Assembly (NCBI RefSeq): GCF_001936255.1
Contig: NZ_CP013704.1
Span: 310,001 to 374,000, forward strand
Length of the DNA stretch: 64,000 bases
Direction of reading: 5' to 3'
DNA from: Borrelia anserina Es
GTDB taxonomy: Bacteria > Spirochaetota > Spirochaetia > Borreliales > Borreliaceae
In this document: piece after piece, positions 37,148 through 46,961 of the stretch
Position numbering within the stretch: position 1 is the first letter of the stretch
Layout: each line of letters opens with the position of its first letter
The notes under the pieces: model-generated
The model's database searches: none
The model's input: only the letters and a program-made list of their open reading frames with translations
What the model was told of the DNA's origin: nothing
Made by a program: the position numbers and the translations under genes

Positions 37148-39241
37148 CTAAATCTTAGAAAGTCCTTTAATATAGTTCGAGCTTAAAATAGCTTTCCTTC
37201 CATTCTTTAGACTAATTTTAATAAATTGCTCGCTATTTTGATACCACTTATCAATCACTACACCATTTTCACCATTATAAGTTATATAATCCCCAATGTT
37301 AAAGCTTTTATTAACACTTCCTGAAAAAAAATATTTGAAATTATTTTTTAAATATTCCGGAACAAAAACAATATCATAATTGTCTTTGGCAATATCTTGA
37401 AAAAAGACTGACATAGCCGTATTCCTCAGCATACCTCCAAAAAACCTCTGCAAATTCATCGTAACAATAAGTTCAAATTTAGCCCTAGTAATAGCAACAT
37501 AAAAAAGCCTTCTTTCCTCTTCAAGTCTTTCCTGGGTCAATTCCTCAATCTCAGCAGGTAATAAACCTTTCTCAAGCCCAGATATTATTACTCTATCAAA
37601 CTCAAGTCCTTTAACTCCATGAATTGAAGAAAGGAGTATGCTAGACTTAGAATCTCCATGAATTAAAGGTGAAAGAGATGAATTTTCCAAAAATATCACA
37701 AGCCCTTCAAAACTGCCTGAGTATTCAACCCCACTACTAATAAGTTCATCAATATTTCTAGATTTTTCATCTTTATCAAATTTTTGATAATAAGCCCAAA
37801 ATCCAGATTTAATTACAACATCCTTAATAAATTCAGATAAATTTATATAAGAAGCTCTTTTTATATTCTCTTCTAGATCATCATATAAATTTAAAAAAGC
37901 AACAAGAGAATCTTTTGCTTTACCTTTAAGACCCTCAACAACTCTTCTACTTGCAAGAATTAAATCAAGATTGACACTAAGATCATTTAACATTGCAATT
38001 ATCTTATCCGTAGTAGTTTTCCCAATTCCCCTAGCAGGCTTATTTATGACTCTTAAGAAAGAAATTTTATCTTTTTTATTTACAAAAAGTCTTAATAAAG
38101 AAATTATATCTTTAATCTCCTCTCTTTCATAAAATCTAATTGAACCTAATACTTTATGTGGAATGTTGTGTTTTAAAAAAGATTTTTCAAACTGCAAAGA
38201 TTGATGATTAAATCTGTAAAGGATCGCTGTCTCAAGTTCATCTTCAAGAAGGAAGTTAGAAAAATAGTCAGCTTCCTCTATAGGATTTTGGAAGACAAAC
38301 AATTTCATCTTCCTTCCTATCTTGTTCTTCGTAATTATCAACTTTTTATACCTATTTCTATTTTTTGAAATAACATCATTTGCAACATTAACAATACTTA
38401 AACTGGAACGATAATTTTGTACCAAAAAATATTTAGATACATTACTAAATACTTTTTCAAATTCAAGAATATTTTCAACTCTAGCCCCTCTGAAAGAATA
38501 GATAGACTGATCCTCATCTCCTACTACTATAAAATGCATATCCTTGCAATAAAGCTCTTTTAAAAATAAAAATTGTGAATAATTAGTATCTTGGTATTCA
38601 TCTACAAAAATGGCTTTAAACTTTTTCTGAACTTTCATCTTGATATCTTGACAACTTTTTAACATCAATACAGCTTTAAGAATAAGATCAGCAAAATCAA
38701 AAGCATTGTTTCTAGATTTCTCTTGCTCGTAAAACTTAATATCTCCATGGATCTTCTCATCAAGATTACAATAACAATCTAAAAGGCAATTTTCTTTATG
38801 CTTAAGTATAAAAGACGCCACATGCTTTGCAAGCTCAATTGTTGAAGCAAGCCCAATTTGTTTAATAAATCTAACAACATCATTAATATCCCAAATTGTA
38901 AAATTCGAATCATAATCTTTATCAAATTCTTTAAAGTAAAGCCTTAAAAGCCAAACACCAAAAGAATGAAAGGTCTGAATATGTAGGGTTTTATTAAAAT
39001 CAAAAAGATAATTTAGTCTCAAATTCATCTCATTTGCAGCTTTATTTGTAAATGTTAAAGCAAGAATCTCTTCTGGCCTCAAGTTCATTTCCTTTATTAA
39101 ATAAGCTATTTTAGCCGTTATAACCCTTGTTTTACCACTGCCTGGACCTGCCAAAACAAGAATGGGATTCTTAGTATCATCTAAAACAACTTTTTTCTGA
39201 TCATAATTTAAACTAAAGATAAATTTTTCTATTCTATCCAT
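37148..39241 (-). CDS. pcrA: UvrD/PcrA-type superfamily 1 DNA helicase
   Basis: The 697-residue 3'-5' helicase has Q-motif NYDQKKVV, Walker A AGPGSGKTRVI, motif Ia ALTFTNKAANEM, motif II VDEYQDTNYSQ, motif III GDEDQSIYSFRGA, motif IV QNYRSS, motif V SSIHGVKGLEFDRVI and motif VI EERRLFYVAITRAK. Its C-terminal Tudor-like segment (FNIGDYITYNGENGVVIDKW) is typical of PcrA. It functions in nucleotide excision repair and replication-fork clearance. The ATG shares one base with the stop of the preceding gene (TAATG). Confidence 0.95.
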   Translation of the reverse strand: MDRIEKFIFSLNYDQKKVVLDDTKNPILVLAGPGSGKTRVITAKIAYLIKEMNLRPEEILALTFTNKAANEMNLRLNYLFDFNKTLHIQTFHSFGVWLLRLYFKEFDKDYDSNFTIWDINDVVRFIKQIGLASTIELAKHVASFILKHKENCLLDCYCNLDEKIHGDIKFYEQEKSRNNAFDFADLILKAVLMLKSCQDIKMKVQKKFKAIFVDEYQDTNYSQFLFLKELYCKDMHFIVVGDEDQSIYSFRGARVENILEFEKVFSNVSKYFLVQNYRSSLSIVNVANDVISKNRNRYKKLIITKNKIGRKMKLFVFQNPIEEADYFSNFLLEDELETAILYRFNHQSLQFEKSFLKHNIPHKVLGSIRFYEREEIKDIISLLRLFVNKKDKISFLRVINKPARGIGKTTTDKIIAMLNDLSVNLDLILASRRVVEGLKGKAKDSLVAFLNLYDDLEENIKRASYINLSEFIKDVVIKSGFWAYYQKFDKDEKSRNIDELISSGVEYSGSFEGLVIFLENSSLSPLIHGDSKSSILLSSIHGVKGLEFDRVIISGLEKGLLPAEIEELTQERLEEERRLFYVAITRAKFELIVTMNLQRFFGGMLRNTAMSVFFQDIAKDNYDIVFVPEYLKNNFKYFFSGSVNKSFNIGDYITYNGENGVVIDKWYQNSEQFIKISLKNGRKAILSSNYIKGLSKI

Positions 39242-40437
39242 TAATAAACTTCAGACACCTTAAGCTCGAAACTTCCAGGAGTTTTTAACCAAAAAAATTG
39301 GATTGCCATCACTTCTCTTCCATAATTCTTCAAAATAGAAGTAATGTCTTTACCTTGAAGAAAAATATTAACATCTGAAAGTCTTGATAAAAATAGTATT
39401 AAAGATTTTCCAAAATTTAAATGAAGAGGAACACCCTTAGATGCAAGCAAAGATTTACCATAAAGATTATTCTCATCAGCATATCTTAAAAATGTATCAT
39501 TTAAAAAATTAATTACTAAATCAACTCTGGAAATATCTTGAACAGAATATAAAGTAGGATACTCATTAATTGCTCTACTCTTAGGACCACTAACTTCAAA
39601 GCCCCAATTTAAAACATTAAACCTACTAGCAAGACTAGTTTCAAGCACATATTCAATATTAAGCATAAAAGATTCTAAGCCTACATGAGCTTTTTTAACA
39701 TCACCTTGAGAATAGTTATCATATACAATCTTGACCTTGATATTATCATTCAAAACTATTTCCCGAGATTCGCCTAATTTAAAAATATATCTTCCCTTTC
39801 TTAAATCATTTATAATAATCAAATCATCATTCATAAAAGAGATTTTATACTTTGCAATAGAATTCCCATATACTAAGGACAAAAAATCCCCATCTCCAAG
39901 AGTAACATTCCAAAAACTTTCCCTATCAAAAAGAACTTCATGAATTTTTGGGGATTGTCTTATAACATTATCTGCTTTGAAAATTTTTCCTAAAAATTGC
40001 TTAATCCCAATGAAATTTACAATTAAAATAACTAAAAATATAATGCTAATCATTCCTATCAATATCTTAGTATTCCTAGGAAAATTTATCTTATCAATAT
40101 CCAAATACTTACCCCCAGGCCTACCTTTAACAAAATTTGAATTGCCATTTTGATCCTCAGTCTTAATTCCAATATAACTACTATTAAGTCTTTTTTTATA
40201 CTCTTTAAAAAGAGATGAAACATACCAAATATCAACACCTAAATACTCACTATAAGTCCTTAAGAATCCCACAGCTAAAACTTCATTTGGAAACAATTCG
40301 ACATTAGAATCTTCAAGTGCTTTAAGATATTCGACAGAAATTTTAATATCATCAGATATCACATCAAGAGTCAGTCCTTTATCAATTCGAGCTTTCCTTA
40401 AAAAATCTCCAAATCTAATGAAATTATTTATTTCCAT
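39241..40437 (-). CDS. RodZ-like membrane protein with N-terminal helix-turn-helix
   Basis: The 398 residues start with an HTH_25 domain (FGDFLRKARIDKGLTLDVIS, ISVEYLKALEDSN, LFPNEVLAVGFLRTYSEYLG), the RodZ-type cytoplasmic module that binds MreB. A basic linker and one membrane helix at about 125-145 (ILIGMISIIFLVILIVNFIG) follow, then a beta-rich periplasmic part of about 250 residues. RodZ is a rod-shape factor. The periplasmic part is longer than in E. coli and not recognised. It lies between lolA and pcrA in the same operon. Confidence 0.82.
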   Translation of the reverse strand: MEINNFIRFGDFLRKARIDKGLTLDVISDDIKISVEYLKALEDSNVELFPNEVLAVGFLRTYSEYLGVDIWYVSSLFKEYKKRLNSSYIGIKTEDQNGNSNFVKGRPGGKYLDIDKINFPRNTKILIGMISIIFLVILIVNFIGIKQFLGKIFKADNVIRQSPKIHEVLFDRESFWNVTLGDGDFLSLVYGNSIAKYKISFMNDDLIIINDLRKGRYIFKLGESREIVLNDNIKVKIVYDNYSQGDVKKAHVGLESFMLNIEYVLETSLASRFNVLNWGFEVSGPKSRAINEYPTLYSVQDISRVDLVINFLNDTFLRYADENNLYGKSLLASKGVPLHLNFGKSLILFLSRLSDVNIFLQGKDITSILKNYGREVMAIQFFWLKTPGSFELKVSEVY

Positions 40438-40448
40438 CTTTCAATACC

Positions 40449-41102
40449 TCAAGTTTTTTTGATATCATATAAAAAGCTATCCACCTTATTTGAAGTTTTT
40501 GGCAGATCATATTTAAACTTATTATCAGGAATACCAACATTAAACTTCACAGATAAAAGATCAATAATTATTTCTCGACCACCACCCGTAGGATAAGCAA
40601 TAACTCTCCTGATTGCACCACTTGGAGTAAAAGCAATCATAAAGGAATCAATCGTAGCAGCCCCCTTATAAAGTCGTCTTGAAAAAGTCAATTTTATAAC
40701 ACTCTCTGTATTTCCTCCAGATTCATCAAGAGGTTCTAAATTGGGAGAATTAGTATAAGATACACTATACTCAGTACTTAAAATCTTCATAAAGCCACTC
40801 TCCCCTCTTCCTATAGTCAACTGTTGTCTAAAAGAAGTTCCAAGAGCTGGAACATAAACAGTTAAAACTTCACCATCACTCACAAAAACCTGATTATTTG
40901 AATCTAAACTAATAATAAATTTATCGGGAAATTTATATAACAAAGTTCCTGTTTGCTTCAAGCCTTTTATGTTCAGGTTAATCTTAGCCTGCATATCTTC
41001 TATATTCTTGTACTTTGAATAAACATCCTCGAAATACTGATTGGAAGATACTTGAGCGAAAATCAAACAAGGACAAAAAATAAATATTATCTTTTTCACC
41101 AT
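40449..41102 (-). CDS. lolA: Outer-membrane lipoprotein carrier LolA-like
   Basis: With the start at ATG 41102 the protein has 217 residues: a signal peptide (MVKKIIFIFCPCLIFAQ), then the LolA pattern YSKYKNIEDMQAKINLNIKG, LLYKFPDKFIISLD, VFVSDGEVLTVYVPALG, with a C-terminal strand set ending DNKFKYDLPKTSNKVDSF. LolA ferries lipoproteins through the periplasm, relevant here because many lipobox proteins surround it. A GGTGAG site lies before 41102; the ATG at 41120 has none. It heads the long operon ending in the aminotransferase-like gene. Confidence 0.85.
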   Translation of the reverse strand: MVKKIIFIFCPCLIFAQVSSNQYFEDVYSKYKNIEDMQAKINLNIKGLKQTGTLLYKFPDKFIISLDSNNQVFVSDGEVLTVYVPALGTSFRQQLTIGRGESGFMKILSTEYSVSYTNSPNLEPLDESGGNTESVIKLTFSRRLYKGAATIDSFMIAFTPSGAIRRVIAYPTGGGREIIIDLLSVKFNVGIPDNKFKYDLPKTSNKVDSFLYDIKKT

Positions 41103-41261
41103 AAAATCGCATCTCACCATGCTAAATTCAACAACAAATACACTTCAAGCCCTACCTTTAATACTCAATAAGTAAAACTTTCTATAATAAGTTATCATTT
41201 ATAATATAACATTTTGCAAATTAATAATAAACATATTTATCAAAAGACAAAAGGAAAAAAA

Positions 41262-42671
41262 ATGTCATTAAACTACAATGAAATAAACATCATACTTAAA
41301 GAACTGCCGTTACAAAATTCATTCTTAAGAAAAATCAAACAGCCCAACCACAAAACTTTGGTTATGGAATTTTATAATAAAGAAATAAATGAAAAAAATT
41401 TTAATGTATTAATCGCACTAGATCCAAAAAAAACAAGGATTCAAAAAACAAGTAAGAAATTTGAAAATATCAAGCCCTCTTTAAGATTTTTTGAATTCTT
41501 AAAATCAAAAGTTCAAAATGGTAAAATATCTGAGGTATATCAAATAAAAAATGAAAGAATAATTTTAATTAAAGTAATCAAAGAAAAAATAATAACCCTT
41601 ATCTTCATAAAGTTATGGCCATCATCTCCTAACATAATTGCTACAGACACAAATCTCAAGATCCTCGATGCATACTACAGAAGACCAAAATCAAGAGAAG
41701 TTACAGGTGAAATATTCACAAAAGTAAAAGAAATTATTGAAAATAATAATATAACTGACAAACAAGAAGTCAAACTCAAAGATGGATATAACAATAAACT
41801 ACCCTACTGCGAATTTATTGAAAATTACTATGAGGATTTAGAAACAAAAGAAATCCAAGCAAATAATACAGAACTACTCATAAGAAAATATGAAAAAGAA
41901 AAAATAACCCTAGAAAAGAAAATAAACGCCTTAGAAAAACAAATAAATTCAATTAAAAGAATCGAGACTCAAAAAGAGAAAGGCGAAATAATCTTATCAA
42001 ATATTAACAAAATAAAAAAAGGTATGGATGAAATCATTTTAGAAAACAGCAATGGAAAACAAATTAGAATAATACTGGACAAAGTACTAACTCCTCAAGA
42101 TAATGCTTTAAAATACTTTAAAGAATACAAAAAAAATAAAAATTCCCTAAGGATCATGCAAGAACAATTAGAATATGCACGAACACAATACGATCTGTTA
42201 ATATTAAAGGCAAATTGCACAGATGAACAATACTGTAGTAACCCCGAAAATAAAACAACAAAAAAACGAAAAATTATAAAAAAGACCTCTATTGGTCTTA
42301 ATTTTCTCTCTTGTGGATTTGAAATTGCTGTAGGCAGAAATACAAACGAAAATGATGAACTTTTAAGAAGGTGGGCAAAAGGAAATGATTACTGGCTACA
42401 CACAAGAGACTATCCCGGTGCTTACGTATTTATCAGAAACAAAAAGGACAAAACACCTCCTCTTAAAGTCTTAATAGATGCAGGAAACCTATGTGTATTT
42501 TATACAAAACCTGCAAGACAAGCAGGCGAAGCTGATCTTTACTATACTAACGTCAAACATTTAAGAAGAGTTAAAGGAGAAGGAAAAGGACTTGTAATAC
42601 CCAATAGAGAAAAAAACTTAAATATCAAACTAGACAAACAAATATTAAACAAACTAAAAAACAAAAGTTAA
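41262..42671 (+). CDS. rqcH: NFACT protein (RqcH/FbpA family), ribosome quality control
   Basis: The 469-residue protein has an NFACT-N half (LQNSFLRKIKQPNHKTLVME, IKLWPSSPNIIATDTNLKIL), a coiled coil at about 195-330, and the NFACT-R domain (NENDELLRRWAKGNDYWLHT, RDYPGAYVFIR, DAGNLCVFYTKPARQAGEAD). RqcH recruits tRNA-Ala to stalled 50S subunits and adds alanine tails; older annotations call it fibronectin-binding. It is about 100 residues shorter than B. subtilis RqcH. An AAGGA site supports ATG 41262 over the upstream ATG-less extension to 41214. Confidence 0.9.
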   Translation: MSLNYNEINIILKELPLQNSFLRKIKQPNHKTLVMEFYNKEINEKNFNVLIALDPKKTRIQKTSKKFENIKPSLRFFEFLKSKVQNGKISEVYQIKNERIILIKVIKEKIITLIFIKLWPSSPNIIATDTNLKILDAYYRRPKSREVTGEIFTKVKEIIENNNITDKQEVKLKDGYNNKLPYCEFIENYYEDLETKEIQANNTELLIRKYEKEKITLEKKINALEKQINSIKRIETQKEKGEIILSNINKIKKGMDEIILENSNGKQIRIILDKVLTPQDNALKYFKEYKKNKNSLRIMQEQLEYARTQYDLLILKANCTDEQYCSNPENKTTKKRKIIKKTSIGLNFLSCGFEIAVGRNTNENDELLRRWAKGNDYWLHTRDYPGAYVFIRNKKDKTPPLKVLIDAGNLCVFYTKPARQAGEADLYYTNVKHLRRVKGEGKGLVIPNREKNLNIKLDKQILNKLKNKS

Positions 42672-42727
42672 GTTTATAATATACGCTAACTTGATCTTAA
42701 AATAAAATGACAAGTTCTTAAAAAATA

Positions 42728-42756
42728 TTGTTATTGAAGATTAAAAAGAATAAAAT
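42728..42756 (+). promoter_or_regulatory. Promoter for pyk
   Basis: TTGTTA (42728-42733), a 17-base spacer and TAAAAT (42751-42756) lie about 24 bases before the pyk ATG, giving a leader of about 17 bases that still contains GTAGGAG. Confidence 0.5.
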
Positions 42757-42779
42757 TTAACATTGTAGGAGAAAAATAA

Positions 42780-44213
42780 ATGATACAAAAATTAACAAAA
42801 ATAGTAGCAACAATATCTGACCTTAGATGTGATCCAGAACACATAAAAGAGTTATATAAAGCAGGAGTAAACGTAATAAGGCTTAACACTGCTCATCAAT
42901 CTCATGACGATGCAATAAGAGTAATAAACAATGTTAGGCAAGTTTCAAATAAGATAGCATTAATGATTGATACAAAAGGACCAGAAGTCAGAACAGCTAA
43001 TATTGAAAAGCCTATCACAGTTAAGGTAGGAGATAAAATAATAATCTCAACATCTCCTATCAATGATCCTAATGCATTGCAAACCAACTATGATAAATTT
43101 GTAAATGAAATTCCAAATGGAGCAAAAATCCTTATCGATGATGGCGAAATTGAAATGATTGTCACTGAAAAATTAGAAGACAGATTAATTTGTGAAGTTA
43201 AAAATGATGGACAAATCAAAAATAAAAAATCAATCAACACACCAGGAATTTCACTTAAACTAAAATCCGTCACTGAGAAAGACAAAGGATTCATTGAACT
43301 TGCAGCCAAACAAAATATTGATTTTATTGCTCACTCATTTGTAAGACACGAAAAAGATATTCAAGATGTTAAAGATATATTAAATGCCGCTGGAAATCCA
43401 GACGTTAAAATTATTGCCAAGGTTGAAAATCAAGAAGGAATTGATAACATTGAAGAGATTGCAAAAGCTGCTTATGGAATCATGGTTGCAAGAGGCGATA
43501 TGGGAGTTGAGATACCTGCTGAAGATGTTCCTTTAGCACAAATGAAAATAACAAAAACCTGCATTAAATATGGAGTACCTGTAATTACCGCAACACAAAT
43601 GCTGCACACAATGATTGAAAATCCAAGACCTACAAGAGCAGAAGTATCTGATGTTGCCAACGCAATTCTAAATGGAACTGATGCCATAATGCTATCTGGT
43701 GAGACAGCTTATGGTAAATATCCAATTGAAGCTGTCAAGATGATGACTAAAATTGCCAGAGAAGTCGAAAAATATAGAGAAAAAACAATATTTCGAGATG
43801 AAATTTTCTGTAGTAAAAAGCTTATTAGAAACTATATTATTAAATGTGCAATTGATGCAACCAAGATAATGCCTATTAAGGCTATTATTGTTGATTCACT
43901 CAAGGGAAGAACCGCAAGAATAATGGCAACATATAGAGCAAGTGTGCCTCTATTTATTACAACAAACAATGAAAGAATAGCAAGAGAACTATCACTCTCT
44001 TACGGCGTCCATTCTAATCTTGTCGATCACAATTTCAAGAGAACAAATGAATTTGTAGTAACTTCTATTGAAATACTCAAAGCCCAAGGAATAGTTAAAG
44101 ATTCAGATATCATAGTAATTATCTCTGGAAATCCAAATAGAGATACTAACAAAGGCACAGAATTTATGGAAATAAATACAGTAGAAGAAGCAATTAAGGG
44201 GCACAAAATATAG
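42780..44213 (+). CDS. pyk: Pyruvate kinase
   Basis: Pyruvate kinase makes ATP and pyruvate from phosphoenolpyruvate. The 477-residue protein has KIVATISDLRCDPEHIKELY, GVNVIRLNTAH (the catalytic Arg with Asn, where SH is usual TA here), MIDTKGPEVRT, IIAKVENQEGIDN, MVARGDMGVEIP, the ITATQMLHTMIENPRPTRAE signature, LSGETAYGKYP and a C-terminal regulatory domain. It is single-copy in a glycolysis-only metabolism. The Memo-like gene follows 17 bases later. Confidence 0.97.
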   Translation: MIQKLTKIVATISDLRCDPEHIKELYKAGVNVIRLNTAHQSHDDAIRVINNVRQVSNKIALMIDTKGPEVRTANIEKPITVKVGDKIIISTSPINDPNALQTNYDKFVNEIPNGAKILIDDGEIEMIVTEKLEDRLICEVKNDGQIKNKKSINTPGISLKLKSVTEKDKGFIELAAKQNIDFIAHSFVRHEKDIQDVKDILNAAGNPDVKIIAKVENQEGIDNIEEIAKAAYGIMVARGDMGVEIPAEDVPLAQMKITKTCIKYGVPVITATQMLHTMIENPRPTRAEVSDVANAILNGTDAIMLSGETAYGKYPIEAVKMMTKIAREVEKYREKTIFRDEIFCSKKLIRNYIIKCAIDATKIMPIKAIIVDSLKGRTARIMATYRASVPLFITTNNERIARELSLSYGVHSNLVDHNFKRTNEFVVTSIEILKAQGIVKDSDIIVIISGNPNRDTNKGTEFMEINTVEEAIKGHKI

Positions 44214-44230
44214 ATAAAATAAGAAACAGT

Positions 44231-44971
44231 TTGGTTAATAATATATTTTATTCAACCAATGATTCTAAATTAAAATCATTCAACCTAAATAAAAAAAAGA
44301 CTCATAAAGCACTTTTGAGTAGTTATGGTGCTTATGAGTTTTTCTTAGATAAGATTGACCTATTTCAAAAAATAATAACACATAATACAAAGAATGTGTT
44401 TATATTCTCACAAACAAAAGAAAATTCACAAATTAATATCTCAGATCATAAAGCTTGGAAATTCCTTAATAAAACAATTGACGTTAATCTAGATATAGTA
44501 AGTTTAATAAAAAATCTTGAATTTACAAGCATAGAAAACAAAATAATGGAGAATGACCATAAAATTGAAATTACATTAAATTTTATTAAAGATATAACAC
44601 AAGATATAAAAATTATCCCTATTATTTTGGGCCAACCAAAAAATCAAATTTCAAGAGAATTTTGTAAATTTTTAAATCCATTTATAACAAAGGAAGAAAA
44701 TTCTTTTATATTCCTCTGCCACTTCATCGCATGCTCTAAAAACTTAAGAAAAGCCATTCAACTAGAAACAACATTAAAAGAATTCCTAAATACACCTAAT
44801 TCAAATTCATCCACTTTATTAGAATATTACAATACACACAAAATATTTCCTGAAAATATAAGCGCACTGACCATAATTCATAAGCTTTTCAAAAAATTTG
44901 AATTCATAAACCACACACTCGTCAATAACGAGAATGAATATTTAATAATAGAGAATATACTATTAAACTGA
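44231..44971 (+). CDS. Degenerate Memo-family (AmmeMemoRadiSam B-like) protein
   Basis: The 246-residue protein follows the Memo layout: FYSTNDSKLKSF where the family has WYPxDxxxL, KALLSSYGAYEFF where it has (P)HAGY, NVFIFSQTKEN where it has GPSHH, MENDHKIEITLNFIK for EHSIEVQLPFL, KIIPIILG for ivPIlvG, and FLCHFIA for SDFCHWG. Only some of the metal-site His residues remain (H110 and the His of LCHF); the PHAGY and SHH histidines and the Asp are gone. The start is TTG 44231; no ATG fits. It follows pyk by 17 bases and is probably co-transcribed. Confidence 0.62.
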   Translation: MVNNIFYSTNDSKLKSFNLNKKKTHKALLSSYGAYEFFLDKIDLFQKIITHNTKNVFIFSQTKENSQINISDHKAWKFLNKTIDVNLDIVSLIKNLEFTSIENKIMENDHKIEITLNFIKDITQDIKIIPIILGQPKNQISREFCKFLNPFITKEENSFIFLCHFIACSKNLRKAIQLETTLKEFLNTPNSNSSTLLEYYNTHKIFPENISALTIIHKLFKKFEFINHTLVNNENEYLIIENILLN

Positions 44972-44990
44972 AATTGGAAACATGCAATTT

Positions 44991-45269
44991 TTACATAAAA
45001 TCTTCTATCTTTTTATAATTTTTCTTCAAAAAAACACTAAGACCTACCTTTGAAATACTTCTTAAGGCACTCGCAGAAATCCTAATGTTAACGCTTTTTC
45101 TAAGCTCAGGAACAAAAAATTTTTTATTGATTAAATTTACCTTAAAAGTTCTCTTGGTCTTCACACCAATGTGCTGTCCTGCTCCACCCTTTTTTTTAGC
45201 AAGTCCTTTTCTTGGAACATTGTTTCCAAACATCGTCTTTTTACCTGTTATTTCACATTCTCTTCCCAT
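44991..45269 (-). CDS. rpmB: 50S ribosomal protein L28
   Basis: The 92-residue protein matches L28: GRECEITGKKTMFGNNV, RTFKVNLINKKFFVPE, VNIRISASALRSISKVGL. It is in the class without the four-cysteine zinc site (only one Cys). It follows the unknown 533-residue gene by 9 bases and converges with the Memo-like gene. Confidence 0.97.
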   Translation of the reverse strand: MGRECEITGKKTMFGNNVPRKGLAKKKGGAGQHIGVKTKRTFKVNLINKKFFVPELRKSVNIRISASALRSISKVGLSVFLKKNYKKIEDFM

Positions 45270-45278
45270 TTAAATCTC

Positions 45279-46880
45279 CTAAACTGTATTTTTCTTCTCT
45301 AAATATAAATCCATCAGCTTTAAAAATAAACTTAAACCATCAACTACATTTTCAATTATACTACCAAAGTTTACATTATTGCCACAACTTTTTACAAGAT
45401 CAGCATCAAGCTCTTTCCAATTATAAATAAGCTCCTTTTCTGAAGAAGGTTTCAGATAATCTTCCAAACAATCATTCAAACGTTGTCTTAAAGAATTTAT
45501 TTTTGAATAATATTCATTAAGTAAAACAAAAGCCTTTTTATTAACATCTGTTATTATACTCAACAATAATTTTTCCGACGATTTGTCCCCAACAGAAACT
45601 CTGTGCAAAAGAGCATTAATTCTATTACCATAAGTACCCTGTTCACCAAGATTATCATCAAAATCAATAAGATTGGAATAAATACCAATTAAGGAATGAA
45701 TATCATTAGAAACATCTCTAGACATTTCCATATCCTCCCACTGTCCCTTAATAATAAGGATATTAACAATATCACTGAGATCCTTTTTTACAAAATTAAC
45801 TGCATGGGTTTTTAAATAACCTAAAAGATCAGAGTAAACATACCCAGTAGTATTAACAACTTTAGATGTAATCTTATCATTCATAAGTTCATTGTAATTA
45901 TCTAAAGTTGCAATAGTAATTCCGGGAAACAATTTTGCTGCTAAAACCTTAGATTTACTATTCTTTTGAAAAATCTCAATTTTTGATATCTCATTTGAAA
46001 CATGTTTAGCAAGGTCATTAAAGAAAATTTTTGCCTTGGCCTTCGACTTTTTGACACCAGACATGGGCAAATAATCAGGATCACCACTAACATATCTTAT
46101 AAGATATAAAATTTCTTTATTTTTATTGATCTCAATTATAGAGGTTAGTATTTTAAGCCAAACATTTGGCTTAACAGGAAAATTTTCTCTATCTCCATAT
46201 ATCTCTAAAAGAACATCGTATAGATTTCTCCAAATAGAAATATCTCTAATAGAATATATACACTCCAAAAAATCTTTAATATCATCAAGAATCACGCCAC
46301 AATTAACAGAACTAAATCTTGGTTTATATACAAAGTCATCTTCCGGAAATAAATTATCAAAATTTTTCACAATTGAATAATATTGATATGAAACTAAATC
46401 AAAAAAGATATCTAAAGCTCCACAAGTCTCATCTATCAACCTGATTTGCTCCTGAGTTACGTTCTTCAACAAATAATTCAAATTATTATCCAAATTCTTA
46501 GACATATCAGGCGTAAAATTAACTACATCATTAGCTGAAAAAGAATAAATACATTCCAAAGCTTGCCTTTGATTATCACTCAAATACTTTTCAACAACAA
46601 AGTGAATTATTTTATTTGAATTTCGATATCTCTGTGCAAAAAACTTAAAAGGAATAAAAGCCTTATAAAGATTATAAATAAACTTAGCAAATTGAGGCAA
46701 AGCCTGAATCTTCGAAGCATTAAAAAAACTACTTATCTTACTTAGATTATTTTTAACTTCTCTAAGTCTTCTTTGCTTCACTTGTTCAGGAGTAAGCTCT
46801 CGACTAAAGATAGAAAACAAAAAATCAACCAAACCCAAACTCGTGTACTCTCCTTTAAGACTAAAATCCAGAGTTTTCAA
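45279..46880 (-). CDS. Spirochaete protein of unknown function (DUF5312-like)
   Basis: The 533-residue soluble protein has no signal peptide and appears all-helical, with several Leu/Ile/Tyr-rich segments and dispersed charged residues. I believe it belongs to a spirochaete-restricted family (DUF5312), from memory. The N-terminus contains LVDFLFSIFSRELTPEQVKQ and the middle VNTTGYVYSDLLGYLKTHA, neither matching a known catalytic motif. It is co-directional with rpmB and divergent from the lipoprotein at 46962. Confidence 0.72.
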   Translation of the reverse strand: MKTLDFSLKGEYTSLGLVDFLFSIFSRELTPEQVKQRRLREVKNNLSKISSFFNASKIQALPQFAKFIYNLYKAFIPFKFFAQRYRNSNKIIHFVVEKYLSDNQRQALECIYSFSANDVVNFTPDMSKNLDNNLNYLLKNVTQEQIRLIDETCGALDIFFDLVSYQYYSIVKNFDNLFPEDDFVYKPRFSSVNCGVILDDIKDFLECIYSIRDISIWRNLYDVLLEIYGDRENFPVKPNVWLKILTSIIEINKNKEILYLIRYVSGDPDYLPMSGVKKSKAKAKIFFNDLAKHVSNEISKIEIFQKNSKSKVLAAKLFPGITIATLDNYNELMNDKITSKVVNTTGYVYSDLLGYLKTHAVNFVKKDLSDIVNILIIKGQWEDMEMSRDVSNDIHSLIGIYSNLIDFDDNLGEQGTYGNRINALLHRVSVGDKSSEKLLLSIITDVNKKAFVLLNEYYSKINSLRQRLNDCLEDYLKPSSEKELIYNWKELDADLVKSCGNNVNFGSIIENVVDGLSLFLKLMDLYLEKKNTV

Positions 46881-46961
46881 AGATACCTAAAATTATAAAA
46901 TAACTATAAGAATTATACATAATTTATTGTAAAATAAAAGGAAAAGAACAAATATTTTTTT

